Positions 36,974 to 45,908 of a stretch of DNA of 64,000 bases are shown here, in pieces (position 1 is the stretch's first letter; every line of letters starts with the position of its first letter). The notes below the pieces were generated by a model. It searched no databases. It was not told the DNA's origin and saw only the letters and a list, made by a program, of their open reading frames with translations. The stretch spans positions 310,001-374,000 of the forward strand of contig NZ_RJVK01000002.1 of the NCBI RefSeq assembly GCF_003752135.1, given 5' to 3'. A program made the translations under genes and the position numbers. The stretch is from Caminibacter pacificus. Lineage in GTDB: Bacteria; Campylobacterota; Campylobacteria; Campylobacterales; Nautiliaceae.

Positions 36974-38241
36974 TTTTTACCTTTAAAAATCATTTTGTGA
37001 ATATCAAAAGTCAAAGTAACTAAAAAGCTTACGATTATATATAAAATCCCCGTCGGTACGATTACGTTGTAGTCGTATGTAATTTCAAGCGCCACAACAA
37101 GAGCCGTCAAAGGAAGTTTCATATTCACTCCCATAAATAATGCGGCTCCTATTGCGGCAAAATAGAAAGGTTCGATTGTAATATTTGAAAAAAAAGCATT
37201 AAACATCTCCGCATATCCATACCCTACAAGCGCACCGATACTCATAAGAGCGATAAATATCCCTCCCACGGCATTTGCATATATAGATACGGCCGTTGCG
37301 ATAATTCTTAATACTATTATGACAAATATAACACTATACGCCAAATGAAGTTTGTCGTTTATCAAAAAATTAACAAGCTCGTGCCCGCTAAACGCGGCAT
37401 AAGGAGAGATTAAAAGTATCGTACCTATCACTCCGCCGCCAATAACGGCAAAAATATAATTTTTATATTTTAAAAATCTACTTGTCAAAAATTTATTTAA
37501 AAATTCAAGAAGCTTATCTTTTAAAATCAAATAAAAGTAGATAAAAAAAGTTATTACGGGAATAAACAATATCCCGGCAAAAATATTTCTGTATTCTATA
37601 AATTTACCGGCCGAATAATTAAAAATCAAAGGCTCCAAAAAATATAATGCCACGCTAAAAGCCGTAACGCTTGAGAGTATCAAATATCCGGCAAAATCCC
37701 TTACAAACTCATATGCAATATTCTCTATGGCAAACATTATTCCGGTTATGGGTGATACGAAAATAGCGGCAATCCCGCCGCTTGCTCCGACACTCAAAGA
37801 GACTTTCAAAAGTTTTTTGGGAAGTTTGAAAAATTCGTGAAATTTATCCGCGACCATAGCACCGATAGCGGCACTCGGACCTTCGTTTCCGACTGCAAAA
37901 CCGCTTGAGAGAGATAGTGCCGACGCCACTATTTTATTAAAAAGAGATTTCCACGTAAAAACAAGCCTGTTTTCCTCTACAGCCTGAGCAATTTCGGCCA
38001 CTCCGTACTCTTTTACGCTCTCATCTTTTGAAATCATATAATTCACTATCAAAATAGAAACGGTCGGTATCAGATACAAATACCACCAAGGCAGATGTTC
38101 TATACTCTCAAACGGGTCTCCCCAAAAAAGCAAATATGACAAAAACTTCGTCAAAAGTCCGTAAATAACGATAAAAATCCCGGTTATTATTCCGGTTATT
38201 AAAGTAAAAAGAATAAAGGTTAATTTTAAAGATTTATCCAT
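36970..38241 (-). CDS. CLC-family protein with GNEGP motif (CLC-C)
   Basis: A 423-residue CLC protein lacking CBS domains. The gating motif is GNEGPS with glutamate 120, the arginine of GREGP being replaced by asparagine. The early filter motif is unusual (EYGVAEI region) and the later one reads NAVGGIFIALMSIGA. It sits between marC (16-base overlap) and an MscS-type channel (four-base overlap), so anion flux and tension sensing are probably co-expressed. The altered motif hints at a different ion selectivity, which is an inference. Confidence 0.87.
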   Translation of the reverse strand: MDKSLKLTFILFTLITGIITGIFIVIYGLLTKFLSYLLFWGDPFESIEHLPWWYLYLIPTVSILIVNYMISKDESVKEYGVAEIAQAVEENRLVFTWKSLFNKIVASALSLSSGFAVGNEGPSAAIGAMVADKFHEFFKLPKKLLKVSLSVGASGGIAAIFVSPITGIMFAIENIAYEFVRDFAGYLILSSVTAFSVALYFLEPLIFNYSAGKFIEYRNIFAGILFIPVITFFIYFYLILKDKLLEFLNKFLTSRFLKYKNYIFAVIGGGVIGTILLISPYAAFSGHELVNFLINDKLHLAYSVIFVIIVLRIIATAVSIYANAVGGIFIALMSIGALVGYGYAEMFNAFFSNITIEPFYFAAIGAALFMGVNMKLPLTALVVALEITYDYNVIVPTGILYIIVSFLVTLTFDIHKMIFKGKK

Positions 38242-38843
38242 AATGCCTTAACTCCTCCTACCAAAAATAAAAATGCGATAGCTCCAATTATAAGCCCCAT
38301 AAGTCTCGTAATTATTTTAAGCCCGTTTACTCCTAAAAATTTGGAGATGATATCTGCTTTTCTTAATGTCAAAAACACGATAAAAGAAGACAAAAATATC
38401 GCACACAATAAATAAATTTTTTCACTTACTGTTTTTGATTTTTCCGATAAAACGATAATGGTAGTAATGACTCCCGGACCGAAAAGTATAGGAATTGCAA
38501 GCGGAATTATAGCAACATCATCCCTATTTTCAGCCGCTTTGTGTTCTTCTTTTGTCGCATTTGTAGGTGCTACTTCTTTACCTTGAATCATATTAAGAGC
38601 GATAATCAAAAGTACCACTCCGCCTATCGCTTTTATAGAAGGAATATTTATTCCGAAAAGTTTTAATATATATCCCCCCGCAAACATCGTAACAAGAGAA
38701 GCGATAAATACGGTCATCGAAGTTTTTCTCGCAACTTGGGGTATTTCTGAATATTTTACAAGCGAAAGCATAATAGCCGCTGCGGCGATAGGATTTAAAA
38801 TAGTAATAAGTGAAATGGTATCAAAAAGAATTTCTTTAAACAT
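38226..38843 (-). CDS. MarC-family membrane protein
   Basis: A 205-residue protein with six hydrophobic segments. LITILNPIAAAAIMLSL near the N-terminus and VAIIPLAIPILFGPGVITT are the two MarC/UPF0056 hallmarks. The family's transport role is unproven. I chose ATG 38843, preceded by AAAAAGG, over a TTG 21 bases upstream that lies in a TTGCCT/AGGCAA hairpin. First gene of the marC-CLC-mscS string. Confidence 0.87.
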   Translation of the reverse strand: MFKEILFDTISLITILNPIAAAAIMLSLVKYSEIPQVARKTSMTVFIASLVTMFAGGYILKLFGINIPSIKAIGGVVLLIIALNMIQGKEVAPTNATKEEHKAAENRDDVAIIPLAIPILFGPGVITTIIVLSEKSKTVSEKIYLLCAIFLSSFIVFLTLRKADIISKFLGVNGLKIITRLMGLIIGAIAFLFLVGGVKALWINL

Positions 38844-38895
38844 TGCGGTTGCCTTTTTAGGCAATTATAATAAAAAAAGAGAGGGAAAAAGAAGA

Positions 38896-40041
38896 TTAAT
38901 AAATGATTTTCGCTACCACTCTTCTGTTTTTAGCTCTTCCCTCAGCAGTGTCATTTGAAGCGATAGGATTTTTAGGTCCGTATCCTGCCCAAGTTAATTG
39001 ATCAGCAGGTACACCAAGTTTGATTAGCATATCATATACCGCTTTTGCTCTCTTTTCAGAAAGAACAACATTATATTTATAGCTTCCTCTGTTATCAGTA
39101 TATCCTTGAATTTCCGCTTTTACATCAGGATGATTTTTCAAGAATTCCGCAAATTTTTCAATTTTAGGCATATATTCAGGTTTGATTTTTGCGCTGTTGT
39201 TATCGAAATTGATTTCGAAGTTATAGTTAATCGCACATCCGTTTTTATCTACTTTGAATCCTTCAGGAGTGTTAGGACATTTGTCAAGGTAGTTAGGAAC
39301 ACCGTCATGGTCGCTATCAAGCGCACATCCGTTTTTATCTACTTGAACTCCCGCAGGTGTATTAGGGCATTTGTCAAGATAATTAGGAACTCCGTCGTTA
39401 TCGCTATCGATAGGACATCCGTTTTGATCTACTTTAACTCCGGCAGGTGTTCCAGGACATTTATCTTTTGCATCAGATACACCGTCATGGTCGCTATCGA
39501 TAATTACTGGTTTTTCAATTTTTACAGGAGCAGGTGCCGGTGCCGCTTTTTCTCCGCCGAATGCGTAAGTAAGTCCACCGATAAATCCGTAATGGTTGTC
39601 ATTGTTGTGGAAATCTCTAAGACCTCTTGCTTCAACAAAAAGACCAACCGCTTTCGTAAGATTATATTTTGCACCAATTCCTAAATCAGCTACTGCTGCG
39701 TTATCATAAGTACCTTTAACCCATTGATAACCACCACCGATAAATGCATACGGAGTTAATTTACAATTTTCAAGATTAAAATAATGCTCTACATTTACTA
39801 ACGCTCTTGTAAGTGAAGTATCGTTGTCAACTCCTGGAATTTTAATTGAAGTACTTTTTTCAAGCTCAACTCTTAAAATATGATTTTTTGGTAGATATTT
39901 TCCAACTCTTAAGTTTAAAAAGTTGTAGTTTTTCATAGTAGTATTAGATACCGCATTTCTACCGAATCCAGCTCCAACTTGATAATCAGCCGCCATTAAA
40001 GCCGCTGCTGCAAGTGAAACTCCTAATAAAATTTTTCTCAT
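38896..40041 (-). CDS. OmpA-family outer-membrane protein with three TSP3-type repeats
   Basis: A 381-residue protein. Signal peptide 1-18 (KILLGVSLAAAALMA), an eight-stranded-type barrel domain (about 20-165), an Ala/Pro hinge (APAPAPVKIEKP), three calcium-binding thrombospondin type 3-like repeats of about 30 residues (DSDHDGVSDAKDKCPGTPAG and two similar), and a C-terminal OmpA peptidoglycan-binding domain (INFDNNSAKIKPEY, GYTDNRGS, NRRVVAKI). It ties outer membrane to wall and is likely abundant. I chose ATG 40041, with AAGGAG five bases upstream, over 40065. A TATAAT lies at 40085-40090. Confidence 0.93.
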   Translation of the reverse strand: MRKILLGVSLAAAALMAADYQVGAGFGRNAVSNTTMKNYNFLNLRVGKYLPKNHILRVELEKSTSIKIPGVDNDTSLTRALVNVEHYFNLENCKLTPYAFIGGGYQWVKGTYDNAAVADLGIGAKYNLTKAVGLFVEARGLRDFHNNDNHYGFIGGLTYAFGGEKAAPAPAPVKIEKPVIIDSDHDGVSDAKDKCPGTPAGVKVDQNGCPIDSDNDGVPNYLDKCPNTPAGVQVDKNGCALDSDHDGVPNYLDKCPNTPEGFKVDKNGCAINYNFEINFDNNSAKIKPEYMPKIEKFAEFLKNHPDVKAEIQGYTDNRGSYKYNVVLSEKRAKAVYDMLIKLGVPADQLTWAGYGPKNPIASNDTAEGRAKNRRVVAKIIY

Positions 40042-40084
40042 CAAATCTCCTTGTGATATTTTCATACATTTAATTCAGACTAAT

Positions 40085-40090
40085 ATTATA
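40085..40090 (-). promoter_or_regulatory. -10 element of the ompA-like gene
   Basis: TATAAT on the minus strand, about 44 bases upstream of the chosen ATG at 40041, in the AT-rich gap after tRNA-Ser. Confidence 0.5.
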
Positions 40091-40217
40091 TTATTTTGAT
40101 ATGACATAAAGGTGACATTTATTTAAAAGTTTAGAAAATAGACTGAAAGTTTTTAAAAAACCGAAGTTAATATTCTTACTATATATCTCTGACACTTATT
40201 TTGAAGAATTGTTTAAA

Positions 40218-40308
<91 letters not shown>

Positions 40309-40377
40309 GTGTGTGGATTGAAATTATAATAAAAAAATAATGTTTTTGCAAGAAAAAATCTTGCTATTTATAAAATT

Positions 40378-40824
40378 TCATACCAAATCGTATGCTTTAT
40401 CAAGAAGCTTCGAAAAATCTTTTCCGTAATGCTTATATCCTCTTTTTGCAAACTCAAGCGCTTTTTTAGATTTCAGATTTATAAGAGAAAAAGTCATATA
40501 TTTTAGTCCCAAATAGTCATTTTTGTCTTTTTTCAAAATCTCAGAAGATATCAATCTCAAATCCTCAAATCTCTTACATTTATTATAAATTCTCGCAAGC
40601 AGATACATCGACTCTTTCGTTTTTGAGATATTATATGCAATCGTTGCGTATTTAAGAGAGTTTTTTATATCTCCTTTTAAAGCGTATTTATTGCTTGCGT
40701 TAATCGCTCTTTTATAATCTATTTTTTTAACGAAGTCTCTTTTTATTTCCGTTTTTACTGCAAATTCGGCATGTAAAATCGTAGATGAAAAGAGTACGTA
40801 AAATATCAAAAACGAAGCTCTCAT
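40378..40824 (-). CDS. Small secreted TPR-like protein
   Basis: A 148-residue protein with a signal peptide (about 1-19, ending LHAEF) and a helical-repeat pattern (YALKGDIKNSLKYATIAY, YLLARIYNKCKRFEDL, YMTFSLINLKSKKALEFA) of about four TPR/Sel1-like helix pairs. I chose ATG 40824 with AAAAAAGG upstream. The first ATG at 40866 lies in the divergent corA promoter region. Probable periplasmic protein-interaction module; function unknown. Confidence 0.7.
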   Translation of the reverse strand: MRASFLIFYVLFSSTILHAEFAVKTEIKRDFVKKIDYKRAINASNKYALKGDIKNSLKYATIAYNISKTKESMYLLARIYNKCKRFEDLRLISSEILKKDKNDYLGLKYMTFSLINLKSKKALEFAKRGYKHYGKDFSKLLDKAYDLV

Positions 40825-40884
40825 TTTTTTACCTTTTTTCACATTATAATTACAATATGTTATCACAATATTAACTAAAATTGA

Positions 40885-40890
40885 TATAAT
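40885..40890 (+). promoter_or_regulatory. -10 element of the corA promoter
   Basis: TATAAT placed so that transcription would begin about 40897-40899, exactly at the first base of the leader hairpin (GG at 40899). Confidence 0.6.
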
Positions 40891-40898
40891 TCCAAAAA

Positions 40899-40965
40899 GG
40901 TTGTAGAGGTTAAATGCACTAAGAAGTGCTTTTTACCCCTGCAACCTCCATAAAAGGAGGTTTTT
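40899..40965 (+). promoter_or_regulatory. Structured corA leader RNA with alternative hairpins (riboswitch-like)
   Basis: GGTTGTAGAGG (40899-40909) pairs with CCCCTGCAACC (40936-40946) with one G-U and one A-C mismatch, enclosing a GCACT/AGTGC hairpin. The sequence AACCTCC (40943-40949) can instead pair perfectly with GGAGGTT (40956-40962), which is the Shine-Dalgarno of corA. Bases 40943-40946 belong to both, so the two folds exclude each other. This layout is that of a translational on/off switch; the signal (perhaps magnesium) is inferred only from the downstream gene. No known riboswitch class was recognised. Confidence 0.6.
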
Positions 40966-41898
40966 ATGTTTATCTTTACTGACAGACTGCTCAAAGAAGA
41001 AGATATCCAAATCAGAGAAAACGAAAAACAAATCATCTTCTCTACCGTAAAAAACGAAAAAATTATAGATTGGCTAAAAACACACGGATTTCCAGAAAGT
41101 TTCATTGAAGACATCCAAAGCGAAGACCAATCAATCACTTACGAAGAGACTGAAAACTTCAAACTCCTAATCCTAAAATACATTCGTTTCGACGAAGAAG
41201 AAAACCTACTTTATGATGACAGTAACGTTGTTGTAATCATTACAAAAAACAAATTTTTCGTTTTAGCAGAAGAAAAAGAGATAATCACCGAACTTGCCAA
41301 AAAGTTTGAAAAAAGATATAAAAATCAAGAGTTCGAATACGTTACGTATCTAATAGCCGATATTTTGGTCGACAATACTATTTTGATAGTGGATGTAATA
41401 GACGAAGCTTTAGAAGATTTGGAAGATAGTATTTTTCACGAAAACATTGAAGAAGACGAACTCCAAAAAGACATATACTACGCCAGACGTACTTTAAACA
41501 GAATTTCAAAAGTCACAATCCAAGAAAAAGACGTAATAAACAAAGCCTACAACAGATTTCCGCCGCTTATAAAGAAAAAATTAAAATACGAATTTATCGA
41601 TATCAACGAACACTTAAAATACCTAATCAACGAATCAAGAACGTTACTTGACAGAACGGGATACCTATTAAACCTGCATATGGGTATTTTGTCTACGAGA
41701 ATGAACAAAGCGATGCAACGCTTAGCGGCAATCTCGCTTATCTTCTTACCACTAACTTTCGTGGTCGGTAATTACGGAATGAACTTTAAATATATGCCCG
41801 AACTTGATTGGAAATACGGTTATCTTGCCGTTTGGATCATAAATATTACTATTGCCGGCGGTATTTTTTATTGGCTTAAAAAGAAAAAATGGATTTAA
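40966..41898 (+). CDS. corA: CorA-family magnesium/divalent cation transporter
   Basis: A 310-residue protein with a large cytoplasmic N-terminal domain rich in acidic residues (1-240), then two C-terminal membrane helices. The GMN signature sits after the first helix (VVGNYGMNFKYMPELDWKYGY). CorA pentamers carry magnesium, also cobalt and nickel, down the electrochemical gradient. AAAAGGAGG precedes the ATG but lies in a hairpin of the leader. Its 3' end overlaps the convergent CLC-D gene by four bases. Confidence 0.93.
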   Translation: MFIFTDRLLKEEDIQIRENEKQIIFSTVKNEKIIDWLKTHGFPESFIEDIQSEDQSITYEETENFKLLILKYIRFDEEENLLYDDSNVVVIITKNKFFVLAEEKEIITELAKKFEKRYKNQEFEYVTYLIADILVDNTILIVDVIDEALEDLEDSIFHENIEEDELQKDIYYARRTLNRISKVTIQEKDVINKAYNRFPPLIKKKLKYEFIDINEHLKYLINESRTLLDRTGYLLNLHMGILSTRMNKAMQRLAAISLIFLPLTFVVGNYGMNFKYMPELDWKYGYLAVWIINITIAGGIFYWLKKKKWI

Positions 41899-43604
41899 TT
41901 CTTTAATCCTTCTATCTCTTCGTGTTGGACTCTGAGTTTTGAGAAAGTTTGAGAAATCGGTACGAATTCGTCTTTTATTCTATCGATAGCCTCTTTTGAA
42001 CCGACAAGTAATACTTCATCGCCCTCTAAAATCGAATTAACTACAAATCCCGGAAGCCACTTGCCGTTTCTAAAAACATATATAACGTCCACGTTTTTAT
42101 ATTTTTTGAAATACTCTCCTTCTTGAAGTTTTACTTTTTTGGTAAAGGTTCCGAAAAATATATATTTTCCACCGCCTATTTCGACCTCTTCTCCTCTTTC
42201 TAACAAATCGAGCAAATCCTCTCTATCAAGTACCGCTTTTTCAAGGTTTAACATTTTAGAATGACACGTGAGAATTTCTCTGATTTTTTCCACTTGATAT
42301 ATCGGAGAATAGTCTTTGCTTAAAAGTTGCGCTTCATATAAGCTTACGTATTTCGGTTTTAGAGTCTTAATCAAAATATCATGAACGAAAAACGCACTTA
42401 AAACTCCAAGAGTTGCGGGAGCTAAAAGAGAATATCCTCCGGTCATCTCCGCAACCATAACGATAGTGGAAAGCGGCGTCCTCGCCGCCGCTCCAAAAAC
42501 AGCCGCCATACCGATAACGGCAAAAACGGCACTCGATTCTTTAAAAACATACGCCATAAAAGCTCCAAGCATTGCCCCGATAAATAAAGACGGTGCAAAC
42601 ACACCACCGCTTCCGCCGCTTCCTACCGTAAAAGAAAACGCCAAAATTTTAGCAATCAAAAGCGATAATAAAATCACTCCTACCAAATTTCCGTTAATAC
42701 TCTCTTGAATAAACCCGTATCCTCCTCCTAAAACTTGAGGAAAATAAATAGCTATAAGTCCTACGACAAAAGCACCTAAAGCGGGTTTAAAATGAGGTAA
42801 AATAGGAATTTTTCTAAATAAATCCCTAACCCCGTAAAATGTATTTGGCAATATAAAACCGATAATTCCGCTAACCCCACCAAGAATCGCTATTTTAAAA
42901 TAAGTCGAAATTTGAGTAACTTCTATATCGGGCACACTAAAAATCGGCTGCCACCCGAATAAAAATCCGGTAATAGTATATGCGATAAATGGCCCGAAAA
43001 GTATATAAATAAGCTCTCTTGTTTCAAATTCGTTATTCGTATATAAAACTTCTATTGCGAATATTGAAGTACCGAGTGGCGCTTTAAATACCGCACTAAG
43101 TCCGCTTGCCATACCGATAAGTACAAAAACCTGTCTTTTTTTGATTCCTACCTTTCTAAAATTTGCATACATAGACCCGATACCGGCACTAAAAAGTGCG
43201 GTCGGTCCTTCCCTACCCGCCGCACCACCCGTACCGATAGTAATTGCCGAAGCTAAAATTTTTATAGGCACTACAATCGGTCTTAAATATCCGCCGTTTC
43301 TGTGAAACGCCCTAATTACCGTATCGGTTCCGTGACCTTCCGCTTCGGGAGCGAAAATATACACCAAAAGACCGCTTAATAATCCACCTGTCGTAATTAC
43401 CACCAAAAGCATAAAAGGATTAAGTGTCGTATGATTTGTATAGTTTGAGAGAAGTTTTAGAGTGTCTTGCGGTAAATATCCTACCAGATGACCTAACGCA
43501 TAAGTGCTTATCAAATGCAAAAGAACGATAAAAATCTCCGCACACGCAGCACCGATAATACCGATTATAAACGTATCGATTAATAAAGAATACTCTTTTT
43601 TAAT
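41895..43604 (-). CDS. CLC-family channel/antiporter with C-terminal regulatory domain (CLC-D), apparent AUU start
   Basis: A CLC protein of about 569 residues: GREGPT with the gating glutamate, GHGTD at the early filter position, GSGGSGGVFAPSLFIGAMLGAF at the later filter, and a cytoplasmic tail ending in an RCK_C-like segment (EGDEVLLVGSKEAIDRI). The first ordinary start is TTG at 43520, but the frame is open 84 bases further up and encodes a clear first helix (TFIIGIIGAACAEIFIVLLH). ATT at 43604 has AAAGG seven bases upstream, just downstream of a canonical promoter, and no ATG, GTG or TTG lies between. The protein is certain; the start codon is inferred. Confidence 0.85.
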   Translation of the reverse strand: MKKEYSLLIDTFIIGIIGAACAEIFIVLLHLISTYALGHLVGYLPQDTLKLLSNYTNHTTLNPFMLLVVITTGGLLSGLLVYIFAPEAEGHGTDTVIRAFHRNGGYLRPIVVPIKILASAITIGTGGAAGREGPTALFSAGIGSMYANFRKVGIKKRQVFVLIGMASGLSAVFKAPLGTSIFAIEVLYTNNEFETRELIYILFGPFIAYTITGFLFGWQPIFSVPDIEVTQISTYFKIAILGGVSGIIGFILPNTFYGVRDLFRKIPILPHFKPALGAFVVGLIAIYFPQVLGGGYGFIQESINGNLVGVILLSLLIAKILAFSFTVGSGGSGGVFAPSLFIGAMLGAFMAYVFKESSAVFAVIGMAAVFGAAARTPLSTIVMVAEMTGGYSLLAPATLGVLSAFFVHDILIKTLKPKYVSLYEAQLLSKDYSPIYQVEKIREILTCHSKMLNLEKAVLDREDLLDLLERGEEVEIGGGKYIFFGTFTKKVKLQEGEYFKKYKNVDVIYVFRNGKWLPGFVVNSILEGDEVLLVGSKEAIDRIKDEFVPISQTFSKLRVQHEEIEGLKN

Positions 43605-43640
43605 GGCTAAGCCTTTATAAAAATATTAAGTGAATATTAA

Positions 43641-43670
43641 ATGATAACGCAGTAGATGAAGTTTTGTCAA
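43641..43670 (-). promoter_or_regulatory. Sigma-70 promoter for the CLC-D gene
   Basis: Minus strand TTGACA (43670-43665), an 18-base spacer and TATCAT (43646-43641). Transcription would begin near 43634, about 30 bases before the AUU candidate start. Confidence 0.65.
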
Positions 43671-43718
43671 GAATTATAATTATTTTTTATGGAAAGAAAA
43701 TTGAAGAAAAAAGAGGAA

Positions 43719-44672
43719 TTAAACTCCTGCTTCCTCTCTTCTTTGTAGATAATCCCAATATTCGTCAACTTGTTTTTGCCACTCTTCGATAATCCATTTG
43801 TTTTCAGGTTTGAATAAGTGACTAAATCTTCCTTGAGCTCCGAGATACTCTTCGATAGGAAGTTTTTGTTTCGGTCTATAGTTAATTGTAAGTTTATGCC
43901 CGTCTTCGATTTCATAAAGAGGGAAAGCACATGTTTCAACTGCCAAATCAGCGATTTCTACAGTATCTTCAGGTTTAAATTTCCACTCGGTCGTACAAGG
44001 ACTTAGTGCGTTAATAAATGTAGGTCCTACCGTACTGATAGCTTTTGCCGCTTTTGTCGCTAAGTCTTTCCAGTGTTTGCTACCAGGAATTGCAGTTGCA
44101 ACATACGGACATCCGTGTGCCGCCATAATCATAGTAAGGTCTTTTTTTCTTTGTTTTTCACCGTAACTTACTCTACCTCTTGGAGTCGTAGAAGTGTGAG
44201 CACCGATAGGTGTTGCCGAACTTCTTTGTCCTCCCGTATTTGCGTAGTTTTCGTTATCCAAACATACATATAGAAAATCGTGTCCTCTCTCAACAGCACC
44301 GGATAGTGATTGGAAACCGATATCGTAAGTACCACCGTCTCCACCGAATGCTACGAATTTAACTCTTCTATCGTCATTATAAAGTCTGTCTTTTCTTGCA
44401 AGCGCTTTATGCATAGCTTCCGCCCCGGCAATTGCAGCCGCTGCGTTTTCAAATCCGATATGAATCCAAGAAACGTCCCAAGAAGTATATGGATAAATCG
44501 CACTACATACTTCAAGACATCCAGTAGCAGTCGAAATTACCAAATCGTCGTCAGTTGCGTTCACAACTTCTCTTACTATCATAGAGTGAGCACATCCAGG
44601 ACAAAGTCTGTGCCCACCTTGGAATCTATCAGGAGTACAAGCGAATTCTTTTAAACTACCAATCTTTTTCAT
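43719..44672 (-). CDS. porB: Pyruvate:ferredoxin oxidoreductase, beta subunit
   Basis: A 317-residue thiamine-diphosphate-binding subunit. RLCPGCAHSMI holds cluster-ligating cysteines, and FVAFGGDGGTYDIGFQSLSG with DNENYANTGGQRS is the ThDP/Mg site. With the other three subunits it interconverts pyruvate and acetyl-CoA plus CO2 with ferredoxin, and runs as a carboxylase in the reductive TCA cycle of vent Campylobacterota. Last gene of porC-porD-porA-porB, each separated by nine bases. Confidence 0.95.
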   Translation of the reverse strand: MKKIGSLKEFACTPDRFQGGHRLCPGCAHSMIVREVVNATDDDLVISTATGCLEVCSAIYPYTSWDVSWIHIGFENAAAAIAGAEAMHKALARKDRLYNDDRRVKFVAFGGDGGTYDIGFQSLSGAVERGHDFLYVCLDNENYANTGGQRSSATPIGAHTSTTPRGRVSYGEKQRKKDLTMIMAAHGCPYVATAIPGSKHWKDLATKAAKAISTVGPTFINALSPCTTEWKFKPEDTVEIADLAVETCAFPLYEIEDGHKLTINYRPKQKLPIEEYLGAQGRFSHLFKPENKWIIEEWQKQVDEYWDYLQRREEAGV

Positions 44673-44681
44673 AAAAACTCC

Positions 44682-45899
44682 TTAATTAAATGAAAGTTTC
44701 GGACCTCTAAGGTTAATAAATCCTTGTAGAGGCGTAACTCTTTTTCCAGCTTTTGCGTTTTCGTTAGTTTCTTTAATAACTTCTAAAATATGCTCAACAG
44801 TAGTATCTCTACCACCAAGTCCGTAAATGTAATTAGTAAGGATTGCACTCTCGCCTTTAGCAGCTAAAGCACCCGCCACTTCGTTATAAAGCGCACCCGT
44901 AGTACCCATAGGAGCACTTCTATCAAGCGCAGCTACGGCTTTTACGCCTTTTAGTTTTTCAGCCACTTCGTTGTATGGGAACGGTCTGAATACTCTTGGC
45001 ATAAGAAGACCTACTTTGATTCCTTCTTCTCTTGCTTTATCCACAGCAAGCATTGCAGTCTCATATGCACTTCCCATTAGTACGAGCGCAACGTCCGCGT
45101 CGTCAAGTTTGTATGTTTCTACAAGATTGTATTTTCTTCCGCTTACTTTTTCGAATTCTTTAAATACTTCTTCGATTACAGGGAAACTATCCATTAGCGC
45201 TTTGTGTTGGTTTGCTTTGTGTTCGAAATGCCACTCTTCTTCAGTTTGCGCACCGTAAGTTACAGGGTTTTTAGTATCAAGCATTGGGTTTTTAGCTTTG
45301 TATTCACCTACGAATTTATATGCGTCTTCGTCTTGAAGAGGCTCTACCACTTGAGCCGTATGAGATACTAAAAATCCGTCTTGGTTAGTTGTTACCGGAA
45401 GTCTTACTCTATCGTCTTCACCGATTCTAAAAGCACAAAGAGTTAAATCGTATGCTTCTTGAGGGTTGTTTGCGATAAGATGAATCCATCCTGCATCTCT
45501 ACCCAAATAAAGGTCGCTGTGGTCTCCATGAATGTTTAGAGGTGACGCAAGCGCTCTGTTTACTACAGTCATAACGATAGGAAGTCTCATACCGCTTGCT
45601 TGATAAAGTACCTCTACCATTAACGCATAACCTTGGCTTGACGTTGCAGTAGCAACTCTACCACCAGCCGCAGCAGCACCCACACAAGCACTCATAGCCG
45701 AATGCTCTGATTCAACCATTACGAATTCACCGTCAACATATCCGTCCGCTAAAAATTGAGCGTAATTTTGTACGATAGGAGTCGAAGGTGTAATAGGATA
45801 AGCAGCCACTACGTCAACTTGCGCTTGTCTTAGCGCATGGGCAGCCGCCATATTTCCGTCCCAAACTTCCTTATTTTTTAATTCATATCTTTCAGCCAT
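44682..45899 (-). CDS. porA: Pyruvate:ferredoxin oxidoreductase, alpha subunit
   Basis: A 405-residue subunit with the pyrimidine-binding domain of 2-oxoacid oxidoreductases: AAHALRQAQVDVVAAYPITPSTPIV, followed by EGEHS-like VESEHSAMSACVGAAAAGGR and TSSQGYALMVEVLY, and a C-terminal transketolase-like domain (VALVLMGSAYETAMLAVD). Gene order C-D-A-B and the length favour pyruvate over 2-oxoglutarate, whose oorDABC genes differ in order. Confidence 0.94.
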   Translation of the reverse strand: MAERYELKNKEVWDGNMAAAHALRQAQVDVVAAYPITPSTPIVQNYAQFLADGYVDGEFVMVESEHSAMSACVGAAAAGGRVATATSSQGYALMVEVLYQASGMRLPIVMTVVNRALASPLNIHGDHSDLYLGRDAGWIHLIANNPQEAYDLTLCAFRIGEDDRVRLPVTTNQDGFLVSHTAQVVEPLQDEDAYKFVGEYKAKNPMLDTKNPVTYGAQTEEEWHFEHKANQHKALMDSFPVIEEVFKEFEKVSGRKYNLVETYKLDDADVALVLMGSAYETAMLAVDKAREEGIKVGLLMPRVFRPFPYNEVAEKLKGVKAVAALDRSAPMGTTGALYNEVAGALAAKGESAILTNYIYGLGGRDTTVEHILEVIKETNENAKAGKRVTPLQGFINLRGPKLSFN

Positions 45900-45908
45900 G
45901 TCTATCCT

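Noticed and set aside
39225-39500. Regularly spaced 90-base repeats that might suggest a CRISPR-like array
   Set aside because: They are the in-frame thrombospondin type 3-like repeats of the OmpA-family protein.
43667-43939. 90-codon minus-strand frame within and beyond porB
   Set aside because: It lies in another frame of porB, has no ribosome site and reads as low-complexity Lys/Asn/Ser sequence.
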